This document shows positions 7,573 through 13,209 of a stretch of DNA of 35,197 nucleotides, piece after piece. The notes under the pieces were generated by a model. The model made no database searches and had not been told where the DNA came from. It saw only the letters and a program-made list of their open reading frames with translations. The stretch's first letter is position 1, and each line of letters opens with the position of its first letter. The translations under genes were made by a program, and so were the position numbers. This DNA comes from a virus, in the IMG/VR virus record IMGVR_UViG_3300050821_007874, positions 1 to 35,197 of that record, one strand, 5' to 3'.

Positions 7573-8463
7573 ATGAAACGAAGAAGAAGTGCTTTTAAAG
7601 GCCAGCCGAAGTATCCAGCTTTCGAGCAGGTTCGCGACACTACGCATGAGACAACCTTGGCCTCTGGCGGATGTTATCAGGCTTTCAGTTCCCCTGAGGA
7701 TTTCGCCAGCATGTGCGAAAAGGTTGGCGTTCACTTTGACGCCTCTGGTTGGCGTTCTCGTGAGAGTTCAAGTCAAGCGCTTAAACTGGTCCGCCAAGGT
7801 GACGAGAAGCGCGTAGAGGCCGCACAAGCGATTTGTGACCAGTTCCAGAACGATATCGATCTGGGGCAAAGCTGGCCTCAATGGGAAACGGATGTCTGCG
7901 GTGCTTACCCTTGCGTGCCCAATTACTTGGCTGGCGTACCTGAAACCATGTACCGCAAGCAAGTCGTTCAATCGGACAGAGCACCGATTACCATCTGGGT
8001 CTGTGTGACATCGAGCGGAGGATGCGATGCGGATGCGCTGGAAAAGCGGGGCATCGCGATTCAAGCGCTGGCCATGGCCTTGAGCGTGACGCGTCAGGTT
8101 CAAATCAGAATCTTCTCAGGATTGGACGGCGGACGTAAGGACCATATCATGAGCGTTGACTTGCCTAGTCCAGCTGTCTTAAGCCAAGCAGCGTTCATGC
8201 TGGCCAGCCAATCGTTTAGCCGTGGGCTAACCTATGAGTTCCTCGAGAAAGCGACAGGAGCGGGGGGAGGATGGCCAAGGAGCGTCAGTCACGGCACTTA
8301 CGAACGGCGTGTAGCAGACTGGAAGAGTTTGCTTCCGATAGCGGACGTAGACCTAGTGTTTCCTCACGTCTTCTTCAATGATCCGGATTACGTCAAGCCT
8401 ATCGAATACTGCAAAGCGATATTCGACAAAGTGACCAGTGGAGAACTGGCCAAGGTCGAATAG
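7573..8463 (+). CDS. DUF7192/VWA-like phage protein, partner of the AAA+ ATPase
   Basis: Resembles a phage protein family with a von Willebrand A-like core (DUF7192), usually found beside a MoxR-like ATPase. Visible blocks are a middle segment VPNYLAGVPETMYRK, a metal-site-like strand ITIWVCVTSSGG (about 140-151), a helix RGIAIQALAMALSVTRQVQIRIFSGLDG, and a C-terminal region with HVFFNDPDYVKP. Strict MIDAS residues (DxSxS) are not intact: the strand ends TSSGG. I chose ATG 7573, preceded by AAAGTGATT; an in-frame TTG lies six bases upstream. Family assignment is from memory of the pattern; the pairing with the upstream gene supports it. Confidence 0.65.
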   Translation: MKRRRSAFKGQPKYPAFEQVRDTTHETTLASGGCYQAFSSPEDFASMCEKVGVHFDASGWRSRESSSQALKLVRQGDEKRVEAAQAICDQFQNDIDLGQSWPQWETDVCGAYPCVPNYLAGVPETMYRKQVVQSDRAPITIWVCVTSSGGCDADALEKRGIAIQALAMALSVTRQVQIRIFSGLDGGRKDHIMSVDLPSPAVLSQAAFMLASQSFSRGLTYEFLEKATGAGGGWPRSVSHGTYERRVADWKSLLPIADVDLVFPHVFFNDPDYVKPIEYCKAIFDKVTSGELAKVE

Positions 8464-8511
8464 CAGACATCGAGCGGAGAGAGAAAGCAAACTCTCCGCT
8501 CCAGTCTGCTA
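8461..8511 (+). promoter_or_regulatory. Long two-part intergenic hairpin
   Basis: Starts at the TAG stop of the VWA-like gene. Outer arms TAGCAGAC and GTCTGCTA (8 bp) flank inner arms GAGCGGAGAG and CTCTCCGCTC (10 bp), separated by small internal loops (3 and 2 bases) and a 10-base apical loop. TGCTAGCA overlaps the right outer arm. The next start codon follows after an unstructured A/C-rich leader. No T-tract. Confidence 0.65.
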
Positions 8512-8556
8512 GCATCAAGCTAGACAGAACCAACCAACCAAAAAAGAGATTAACTA

Positions 8557-8823
8557 ATGTACCCAAAAGGAAGAATGGAAAAGATACCAGACGGGAAAGA
8601 ACCGACAGAAAGCGATATCAGCGCTGTTTTGCGGATCATCAAGAAAGAGCGGACCGATCAATTCAGTGAAACTGAAATGCGGCTGATGATCGCGTGTTTC
8701 CGCAAAGGCGGTGAATCGGTCCGAGCGCTCCTGAAGGAGTTCGACAATGCATTGGATAAGCGGATCAAGGCCAAGCTTGGTTTGGCCGAAGCACCGAAGA
8801 CAGAAAGGGATCCTGTCGAATGA
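8557..8823 (+). CDS. Hypothetical 88-aa helical protein
   Basis: Not recognised. Predicted mostly helical with charged residues (SDISAVLRIIKKERTDQFSETEMRLMIACFRKGGESVRALLKEFDNALDKRIKAKLG). The ATG at 8557 is preceded by AAGAGATTA, a variant of the AAAGTGATTA motif seen before other genes. A second in-frame ATG at 8575 has AAGGAAG closely upstream and could be used. The stop overlaps the start of the next gene as ATGA. Confidence 0.65.
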   Translation: MYPKGRMEKIPDGKEPTESDISAVLRIIKKERTDQFSETEMRLMIACFRKGGESVRALLKEFDNALDKRIKAKLGLAEAPKTERDPVE

Positions 8824-9023
8824 GCGATTACGACCGCAACTACGATCATTGCCTTATCTATCATGACCCATACGCGGCTTGGATGGGCCAATGCGAATGC
8901 AAGCACTGCAAGCCTGCGCCGGTCTATCCGGAAACGGACGATAGCCTCGAGCGCGACGATGCGCTGGAGTGGGGAGGCGTCAGTCCAATTGATCCTCAGG
9001 AGTTCGATTCGGAAAGACGTTGA
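8820..9023 (+). CDS. Small Cys-rich acidic protein (67 aa)
   Basis: Unrecognised. The segment MGQCECKHCKPAP contains C-x-C-x2-C close to several His residues, which could bind a metal or form a half zinc ribbon. The C-terminal half is strongly acidic (ETDDSLERDDALEW). The start overlaps the previous stop (ATGA), indicating translational coupling. Acidic metal-binding micro-proteins are common in early phage operons and often target host proteins; that is a hypothesis here. Confidence 0.65.
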   Translation: MSDYDRNYDHCLIYHDPYAAWMGQCECKHCKPAPVYPETDDSLERDDALEWGGVSPIDPQEFDSERR

Positions 9024-9118
9024 TCCATCCATTCATCCATCAAGTAGCACCTCTGCTCTTGATGTTGGCAGGGCCATTGATTGGCGTCTTGCTCTGCATT
9101 CGTAACTGGAAAGATTAG
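9020..9118 (+). CDS. Possible tiny membrane protein (32 aa)
   Basis: Frame beginning at a TTG that overlaps the previous stop (TTGA) and ending at 9118. The peptide has one hydrophobic segment (VAPLLLMLAGPLIGVLLCI) followed by RNWKD. Its layout resembles the 34-aa peptide at 4372-4476. The non-ATG start and short length make it uncertain; an internal ATG at codon 15 would give an 18-residue peptide. Confidence 0.35.
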   Translation: MIHPFIHQVAPLLLMLAGPLIGVLLCIRNWKD

Positions 9119-9126
9119 TTCGCCGT

Positions 9127-9151
9127 CCGCCGGTGCTGCTAGCATCGGCGG
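9127..9151 (+). promoter_or_regulatory. Intergenic hairpin with TGCTAGCA near the tip
   Basis: Stem CCGCCG-GTGCT and AGCAT-CGGCGG (11 bp with one G-U) with a 3-base loop GCT. The apical part reads TGCT-GCT-AGCA, so the GCTAGC palindrome sits at the hairpin tip. It is followed by an A/C-rich leader and AAAGTGATTA before the next start codon. Confidence 0.6.
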
Positions 9152-9209
9152 GAAGCGGAATAAACCGCAACCAAACAAAACCAAAACAGAAGAAAGTGAT
9201 TAGCTAGTT

Positions 9210-9437
9210 ATGCCATTATTCCTTATCCCGTTCGTCATCCTCGCCATCGGCAACACAAGGATGCACCGCAAACAGACAGACGCAGCTTTGATGGAAGCTG
9301 AGACGCATCGCAAGGAGTACGAACTGCACCTTGCGGAGTACAACGCTGCTCATCCGGCCAAGACAACCAAAGCGCCCGTGACAGTTCACACTGTCCATCA
9401 CCGCTCGTTCAAGCCGGTTCAGACAGTTCAGAACTAG
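9210..9437 (+). CDS. Small membrane-anchored protein (75 aa)
   Basis: Residues 2-14 (PLFLIPFVILAIG) are hydrophobic and would act as an uncleaved N-terminal anchor. A charged helix follows (DAALMEAETHRKEYELHLAEYNAAH), then a Thr/Val/His-rich tail. An N-terminal anchor plus helix is reminiscent of small spanins, but no lysis genes lie nearby and it is shorter than typical i-spanins. The start follows AAAGTGATTAGCTAGTT. Function unknown. Confidence 0.6.
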   Translation: MPLFLIPFVILAIGNTRMHRKQTDAALMEAETHRKEYELHLAEYNAAHPAKTTKAPVTVHTVHHRSFKPVQTVQN

Positions 9438-9446
9438 TTCGACTGT

Positions 9447-9471
9447 CCGCCTCTGCTGCTAGCAGGGGCGG
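9447..9471 (+). promoter_or_regulatory. Second intergenic hairpin with TGCTAGCA near the tip
   Basis: Stem CCGCCTCTGCT and AGCAGGGGCGG (11 bp with one U-G) and a GCT loop. The outer and apical parts closely match the hairpin 320 bases upstream. It is followed by an unstructured A/C-rich leader and AAAGTGATT before the 59-aa gene. Confidence 0.6.
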
Positions 9472-9522
9472 AAAGAGGAATTAGCCTCAGGGAGTAGAAA
9501 CAACCAAACCAAGAAAGTGATT

Positions 9523-9702
9523 ATGACCAACCAAGAAAAGAAAGCGCTCCAGACAGAACTGGAACAGATCAAGCACGCGCACCAAGGCGATCCGTGCTGG
9601 AGACGGTATCAGGAGATTCACCAGCTGCTCGAAGACGAGCAGGAAGCAGAAGATCTCCACGCGGATTCCGTCAACGACCGGGTACGGGAGGAAGGACGAT
9701 GA
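9523..9702 (+). CDS. Hypothetical 59-aa helical protein
   Basis: Unrecognised. Almost entirely charged helix (EKKALQTELEQIKHAHQGDP, RYQEIHQLLEDEQEAEDLHADSV), so a small coiled coil is likely. I chose the ATG at 9523; a GTG six bases upstream is in frame but belongs to the recurring AAAGTGATT motif. The stop overlaps the next start (ATGA). Confidence 0.6.
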   Translation: MTNQEKKALQTELEQIKHAHQGDPCWRRYQEIHQLLEDEQEAEDLHADSVNDRVREEGR

Positions 9703-9896
9703 GCGAGGGAGAAGCAAGGGAGTCGCGGAAAGCATTCCGGGCCAAGCAGTACACGCTTGGCGCATTCAATAACGACGAGCTGCGAGCGCTCATCTACGGA
9801 CTGCGAGCCACTGCCAAAGGGAAAGGGCACGCGCTTCATGACGAGCTAGCAGAAGAACTGGAGATCCGTGGACATGAGGAAGGATTCACGCCATGA
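9699..9896 (+). CDS. Hypothetical 65-aa protein
   Basis: Unrecognised. Sequence SLG-type helix region YTLGAFNNDELRALIYGLRATAKGKGHALHDELAEELEIRG suggests two helices. I placed the start at the ATG overlapping the upstream TGA (ATGA), because the in-frame extension further upstream reads as Arg/Pro-rich noise. The stop overlaps the following ATG (ATGA). Short protein in a chain of coupled cistrons. Confidence 0.6.
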   Translation: MSEGEARESRKAFRAKQYTLGAFNNDELRALIYGLRATAKGKGHALHDELAEELEIRGHEEGFTP

Positions 9897-10456
9897 ACGA
9901 GGAACTCGACATCAAACAATGCATTGAGCAGTACGTTGACGCGCTCAAGACGCTGGCGGTGTTCCATAACGAAAGGCGCGAAAAAGAACACCACCTGACC
10001 GCTCCGGTCATGCTCCATGAGTTCGTCCTCAAATACGGCAAAGTTTACAAGGGCCAGAACCTGCCAAGTAAATATCGCCTCAGGCGGATCAAGGAATGTT
10101 TCAGAAACGTCAAGCTGCTGACAGAGCGGAGCAAGGTGCTGACCTACTGCGAGGGATTCGTCGCCAGCGCTGATCTTCCCCTGATCATCCATCACGCTTG
10201 GGCGGTCAACACCAAGGGCGAGGTGATCGACCCAACCTTGCGCGGCTACCAGAACCTGAACGTCAGCGGAGGCGAGCGCGGCCATTACATGGGCGTGCTC
10301 TTCCCGCACTGGTTCGTCAAACGGTACTGGGACGGCTCGATGCTGGACTCTGATTTCGGAATCAGACGAACCGTGATCGAGATCTACGAATCGATAGCAG
10401 CAGATGGTCTGATCGATTGCACTCAGGAAGAAATCGAAAAACTGGAGGCTTGCTAG
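9893..10456 (+). CDS. Transglutaminase-like phage protein of unknown role
   Basis: A 187-aa protein whose middle resembles the core of transglutaminase/cysteine-protease folds: YCEGFV (Cys about 87), HHAWAVNTKGEVIDPTL (His-Ala-Trp, then Asp-Pro-Thr), then HYMGVLFPHWF. A Cys...HAW...DPT order is the catalytic layout of that superfamily. In phage relatives I recall, the block is often Y-x-EG without Cys, so catalysis is not assured. The N-terminal 70 residues are helical and basic. The stop TAG is part of GCTAGC. Coupled to its upstream neighbour by ATGA. Confidence 0.6.
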   Translation: MNEELDIKQCIEQYVDALKTLAVFHNERREKEHHLTAPVMLHEFVLKYGKVYKGQNLPSKYRLRRIKECFRNVKLLTERSKVLTYCEGFVASADLPLIIHHAWAVNTKGEVIDPTLRGYQNLNVSGGERGHYMGVLFPHWFVKRYWDGSMLDSDFGIRRTVIEIYESIAADGLIDCTQEEIEKLEAC

Positions 10457-10457
10457 C

Positions 10458-10604
10458 ATGAAAGTCGGCGGAACAGGAATTTTCAGACTGGAACAATTGC
10501 CGGGCGGACGTGCCCGGCAACTCATTCAAACTAACAAGGCCGTGCTAGCAAAACCCAAGCGCGGCCCCAACCGAATCAAACCAAGAAAGAAAAGGAAAAA
10601 GTGA
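10458..10604 (+). CDS. Small very basic protein (48 aa)
   Basis: Starts one base after the preceding TAG and ends overlapping the next GTG start. The N-terminal half is FRLEQLPGGRARQLIQTNKAV; the C-terminal half is Lys/Arg/Pro-rich (AKPKRGPNRIKPRKKRKK), as in nucleic-acid-binding tails. A 9-bp hairpin, TTGCCGGGC and GCCCGGCAA with a 6-base loop, lies inside the gene at 10497-10520. That this hairpin occurs in coding sequence could mean instead that the stretch is an intergenic leader and the frame is fortuitous. Confidence 0.45.
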   Translation: MKVGGTGIFRLEQLPGGRARQLIQTNKAVLAKPKRGPNRIKPRKKRKK

Positions 10605-11266
10605 ATAGCGAAATGAAAGAAAGCAAAATGTTGGACGGCGTGCTCATCGACCCGTGGAAACAGGAAATCAGCCGGATCCAGATCAGCTCCGATACGGACA
10701 TCTGGCGCAAGGTATTGCGCTGCGACTACTTCGATTGCATGGCAATCAGCACCTCGGACGGGATCAGCATGGATCTCTGGTTCGATGACGAAGGGCGGAT
10801 GTACGATCAGCCGCTTCCCCGGTTCCGGTTGTGCCGTGGGGATTCGGTCGGCGGCGGCTGGATCGATATCTGTGGGTACGGACTGTTCCTGAGTTCGAAC
10901 AGTCAGGGGGAAACGATTGGCTTGCAAACCAACCCGGTCAGTCTTGGCCGCTGGATCGCGCTAGCAGGGCTGGCGTTTGAAGTGACCGAAGGCAATCCCC
11001 GGTTCAAGGGGCACGACACCGAATTCCTCGAGCAGAAAATGCGGCTGATCGAGAACGAGCTGCCCGGCAAAATCAAGATCCTTTCCGAAGGGGTGGAAGG
11101 AATCAAGCTGGTCAGGGTGGCTGAAGGCGAGATCAGCATTAAGCCGGGCGATCTGGTGGCTGAAGGCACGAGCTTGGGCGATGTCCTTAATCAGATCGTG
11201 GAACACTTCATGAAGGAGATCGACAAGGAGGATTCCGCCTCTGGGGAAGGAGAAGCTTCCAAATGA
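10601..11266 (+). CDS. Hypothetical 221-aa protein
   Basis: Not confidently recognised. The N-terminal half (GVLIDPWKQEISRIQISSDTDIWRKVLRCDYFDCM, then DLWFDDEGRMYDQPLP, GYGLFLSSNSQGE) resembles small phage proteins of the DUF3846 type, but I cannot verify this. The C-terminal half contains a helix (EFLEQKMRLIENELPGK), a beta segment (GIKLVRVAEGEISIKPGD) and an acidic tail. The start is GTG 10601, overlapping the previous stop; an ATG at 10613 is the alternative. The stop overlaps the next ATG. Confidence 0.65.
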   Translation: MNSEMKESKMLDGVLIDPWKQEISRIQISSDTDIWRKVLRCDYFDCMAISTSDGISMDLWFDDEGRMYDQPLPRFRLCRGDSVGGGWIDICGYGLFLSSNSQGETIGLQTNPVSLGRWIALAGLAFEVTEGNPRFKGHDTEFLEQKMRLIENELPGKIKILSEGVEGIKLVRVAEGEISIKPGDLVAEGTSLGDVLNQIVEHFMKEIDKEDSASGEGEASK

Positions 11267-11757
11267 ACGGCGAGCCAACGAACGGCGTGCGGGCCAGCGT
11301 CGATCCTGACCCCGTTCCGAGTATCATGGAGGCGGAAACGCCTTCCGACGCGCCAGAATCGATCCTAGAGCGTTCTAGCGATGTGGTCAAACGAACATAT
11401 AACCTGCCTCTCAAGCCGAGGGGCAGGCCGAGCAAACACCAGAAGAAAGCGGAAAAGAAGGACAGAGCCAAGAATCCGCCGCCGGAAAAACCTGTGCCTG
11501 TGGGCTGGGGTGGGAAACGCAAAGGTGCAGGCAGGCCGCGCCGGAATCGGGATCTCCCGATGAAAAAGAAGATGACGATGGTCCGGATGGACCGGGCGCT
11601 AGCAGCCAAGCTGGACAGTTTGCCGAGAGGCGAGCGGTCCGAATACCTGCGGCAGGCCGTTGAGCTGATGACCGACATCCAGCCGCCGGAAAAATTTCTT
11701 GCCTCTGGGAGGAAGAAGCGGGAAGCTAGCGGTGCTTCAAGCACACAAAGTCTGTAA
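11263..11757 (+). CDS. DNA-binding protein with AT-hook-like and RHH-like segments
   Basis: Predicted DNA-binding protein, last gene of the rightward operon. Residues 48-56 contain PRGRPSK, an AT-hook-like core, and GGKRKGAGRPRR follows around 84-95, a motif common at the start of phage regulators. Residues 103-130 (MTMVRMDRALAAKLDSLPRGERSEYLRQAVELM) fit a ribbon-helix-helix: one strand followed by two helices. The N-terminal 45 residues are acidic and Pro-rich. It is coupled to the upstream gene by ATGA and is followed by an intrinsic terminator. A leftward gene at 12428-12619 has the same GGxRxGAGRP plus RHH-like layout. Confidence 0.65.
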   Translation: MNGEPTNGVRASVDPDPVPSIMEAETPSDAPESILERSSDVVKRTYNLPLKPRGRPSKHQKKAEKKDRAKNPPPEKPVPVGWGGKRKGAGRPRRNRDLPMKKKMTMVRMDRALAAKLDSLPRGERSEYLRQAVELMTDIQPPEKFLASGRKKREASGASSTQSL

Positions 11758-11790
11758 CGGGACTTCAATTCTGGTAGTGTTTTCTTCGGT

Positions 11791-12024
11791 TCACTTCTTC
11801 TTGAACTTGCATATTGGCCTCCGGGGGTGGTTCCCCGGAGGCTTTTTTTGTGCCCTGATCCGTCGCCTGCGTGCTGCTAGCGTCCTGCACACAAGGCATT
11901 GCTTATGGCCTTTGTTCCATTGCCAGCTGCCCTCGAGGTAGTAATGGCCGTTGTTGCAGATCTCCCGGCCTCCTGCTAGCGCCCGGTCGAGGATCGCCTG
12001 CTTATCGCTTTTCGTCATCGTCAT
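11791..12024 (-). CDS. Small zinc-ribbon/HNH-tail-like protein (77 aa)
   Basis: Last gene of the leftward early operon. Residues 23-50 read CNNGHYYLEGSWQWNKGHKQCLVCRTLAARRRR; the Cys-x2-Gly-His...Cys-x2-Cys spacing resembles the zinc-binding tail of small HNH nucleases and related phage zinc proteins. No HNH catalytic core is present. The C-terminal 20 residues are Lys/Pro-rich and encoded across the rightward terminator hairpin. Two starts (MTMTKS, six bases apart) are possible. The gene overlaps the end of the upstream membrane-protein gene by 23 bases. Confidence 0.6.
   Translation of the reverse strand: MTMTKSDKQAILDRALAGGREICNNGHYYLEGSWQWNKGHKQCLVCRTLAARRRRIRAQKKPPGNHPRRPICKFKKK
11817..11849 (+). 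terminator. Intrinsic terminator of the rightward operon
   Basis: Perfect 10-bp GC-rich stem GCCTCCGGGG and CCCCGGAGGC with a 6-base loop, followed directly by seven T. It lies 60 bases after the last rightward stop codon. It also overlaps the 3' end of the convergent 77-aa gene; the leftward strand has no T-tract after the stem, so it should act on rightward transcription only. Confidence 0.95.
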
Positions 12025-12157
12025 CGTTGCCGCTGGGGCGCATGAATTTGGCGGCGGCGTAAAAGGTCACGGCCATCCAGAGCACCATTGCCAGCGCGAC
12101 AAGGAAAATCACGTCGGCCCAATGGGCGAGGATGAGGAGGATTCGCAGCTGGCACAT
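12002..12157 (-). CDS. Small single-span membrane protein (51 aa)
   Basis: Starts at ATG 12157, preceded by a strong GGGGAGGAAG ribosome site that also covers the preceding stop codon. Residues 4-36 are hydrophobic (RILLILAHW then DVIFLVALAMVLWMAVTFYAAA), giving one long or two short membrane segments. The tail is charged (KFMRPSGNDDDDEKR). Size and layout resemble small phage membrane proteins such as holins or antiholins, but no endolysin gene is adjacent. It overlaps the following 77-aa gene. Confidence 0.65.
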   Translation of the reverse strand: MCQLRILLILAHWADVIFLVALAMVLWMAVTFYAAAKFMRPSGNDDDDEKR

Positions 12158-12158
12158 G

Positions 12159-12431
12159 TTAGCTTCCTCCCCGGATGATGTCGCCTTGCTGGGTGCTGTA
12201 GTTGGCCCGCATCGATTCGGTCACGATCTCCCGGCGGAAGATCTCCATCTCCACCGCGCCAGCGTTTTCGTTCTCGGCGTTGACCGCGATCTCGCTCGAC
12301 TCGTTGAATGCCGCTGCCATCCCGGCGTAAAAGGCGAGACTGCATTCGCGTTCCTGTGCCTTTGGGAGAGGCGAATCCTTGGCGTAGATCGCGTCACGGA
12401 ATTCCTGCCAGAATTTTTGTGGCCGGTTCAT
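12159..12431 (-). CDS. Hypothetical 90-aa protein
   Basis: Unrecognised. Predicted largely helical: PQKFWQEFRDAIYA, RECSLAFYAGMAAAFNESSEIA, then an acidic stretch and GAVEMEIFRREIVTESMRANYSTQQGD. It overlaps the preceding gene's stop by ATGA and its own stop lies two bases before the membrane-protein start. Function unknown. Confidence 0.65.
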   Translation of the reverse strand: MNRPQKFWQEFRDAIYAKDSPLPKAQERECSLAFYAGMAAAFNESSEIAVNAENENAGAVEMEIFRREIVTESMRANYSTQQGDIIRGGS

Positions 12432-12619
12432 AGTTCGTCTCCAAGATGCTTGGCGACTACCCGGCTCAGGGTTACCCCCAGCCGGGAAGATTCTTCGACC
12501 AAGGCAGTGAAAGTCTGGACACTCACTCGCGTGTAGATGTTGACTTTCGGATCCTTGATCTTGGGTCTGCCCGCGCCTTCGCGGGCACCCCCTTTGCCTT
12601 TGTTTTTTACAGAGTTCAC
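12428..12619 (-). CDS. Small GGAREGAGRP / ribbon-helix-helix-like protein (63 aa)
   Basis: Residues 8-18 carry GGAREGAGRPK, the N-terminal motif of many phage and plasmid regulators. Residues 22-60 (KVNIYTRVSVQTFTALVEESSRLGVTLSRVVAKHLGDEL) fit a ribbon-helix-helix: a strand, then two helices. I chose the GTG at 12619 because it overlaps the previous stop (GTGA) and gives a clean N-terminus; an ATG at 12658 would extend into the upstream gene. Probable transcription regulator acting as a dimer. Confidence 0.6.
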   Translation of the reverse strand: MNSVKNKGKGGAREGAGRPKIKDPKVNIYTRVSVQTFTALVEESSRLGVTLSRVVAKHLGDEL

Positions 12620-13209
12620 GCTACGTTTGTGTCGAAAGGATTCGGTATACCATTCCACAGTTTGCCGAATAATTTCAAACCATCATCGTCAGGTGGCAGC
12701 ATCTGTAAAAGCTCAATGATCATTGTCTTGGCTTCGCGGGCCGTAAGGTGACCATTGAGCTTCCCTTGCCCTAAGCGCTCGGCGGTGCGTTTCCACGCCA
12801 TGCCGTGGCTCTTGGCACTGTGAAAGGTCATCAGCTTCCAAGCGATGTCGTTATCGCTTTCGGCCAGCCGGATTCCGTAGCGCTTCTTGCCGCTGCCGAT
12901 GGGAATGACCAGTAACGCTTCGGCCATATCCACCGGCTTGAGGTCGCGGAAGTTGTGCTCTCTGTTAGCAGGCTTGATGTACCATTCCCTCGCCACGGTA
13001 TGGATCAGCTTGTCCTCGCCTATCATATCGCGGATGCACCGCTGAATGGCTGGCAGATTATCCTGTACCAGTTCCAACATCGTCGGAGGAGGAGCCTTTC
13101 CATAGGACTCCTTCCACATTTCCTTGACGCTAGCGTCATCAATTCCCTTCCCTAGCAAAGATACCCAACCTTCGGCTAGAGCCATTATCCAAGGGGCGGA
13201 CTGTCTCAT
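12616..13209 (-). CDS. Hypothetical 197-aa protein downstream of parB-like gene
   Basis: Unrecognised. Helical N-terminal 70 residues (APWIMALAEGWVSLLGKGIDD, MLELVQDNLPAIQRCIRDMIGED), then a beta-containing region (LLVIPIGSGKKRYGIRLAESDNDIAWKLMTFHSAKSHGMAWK), and a C-terminal helix-turn-like part (LTAREAKTMIIELLQMLPP). The start overlaps the previous stop as TAATG. Its place beside ParB-like and replication genes suggests a DNA-related role, without direct evidence. Confidence 0.65.
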   Translation of the reverse strand: MRQSAPWIMALAEGWVSLLGKGIDDASVKEMWKESYGKAPPPTMLELVQDNLPAIQRCIRDMIGEDKLIHTVAREWYIKPANREHNFRDLKPVDMAEALLVIPIGSGKKRYGIRLAESDNDIAWKLMTFHSAKSHGMAWKRTAERLGQGKLNGHLTAREAKTMIIELLQMLPPDDDGLKLFGKLWNGIPNPFDTNVA

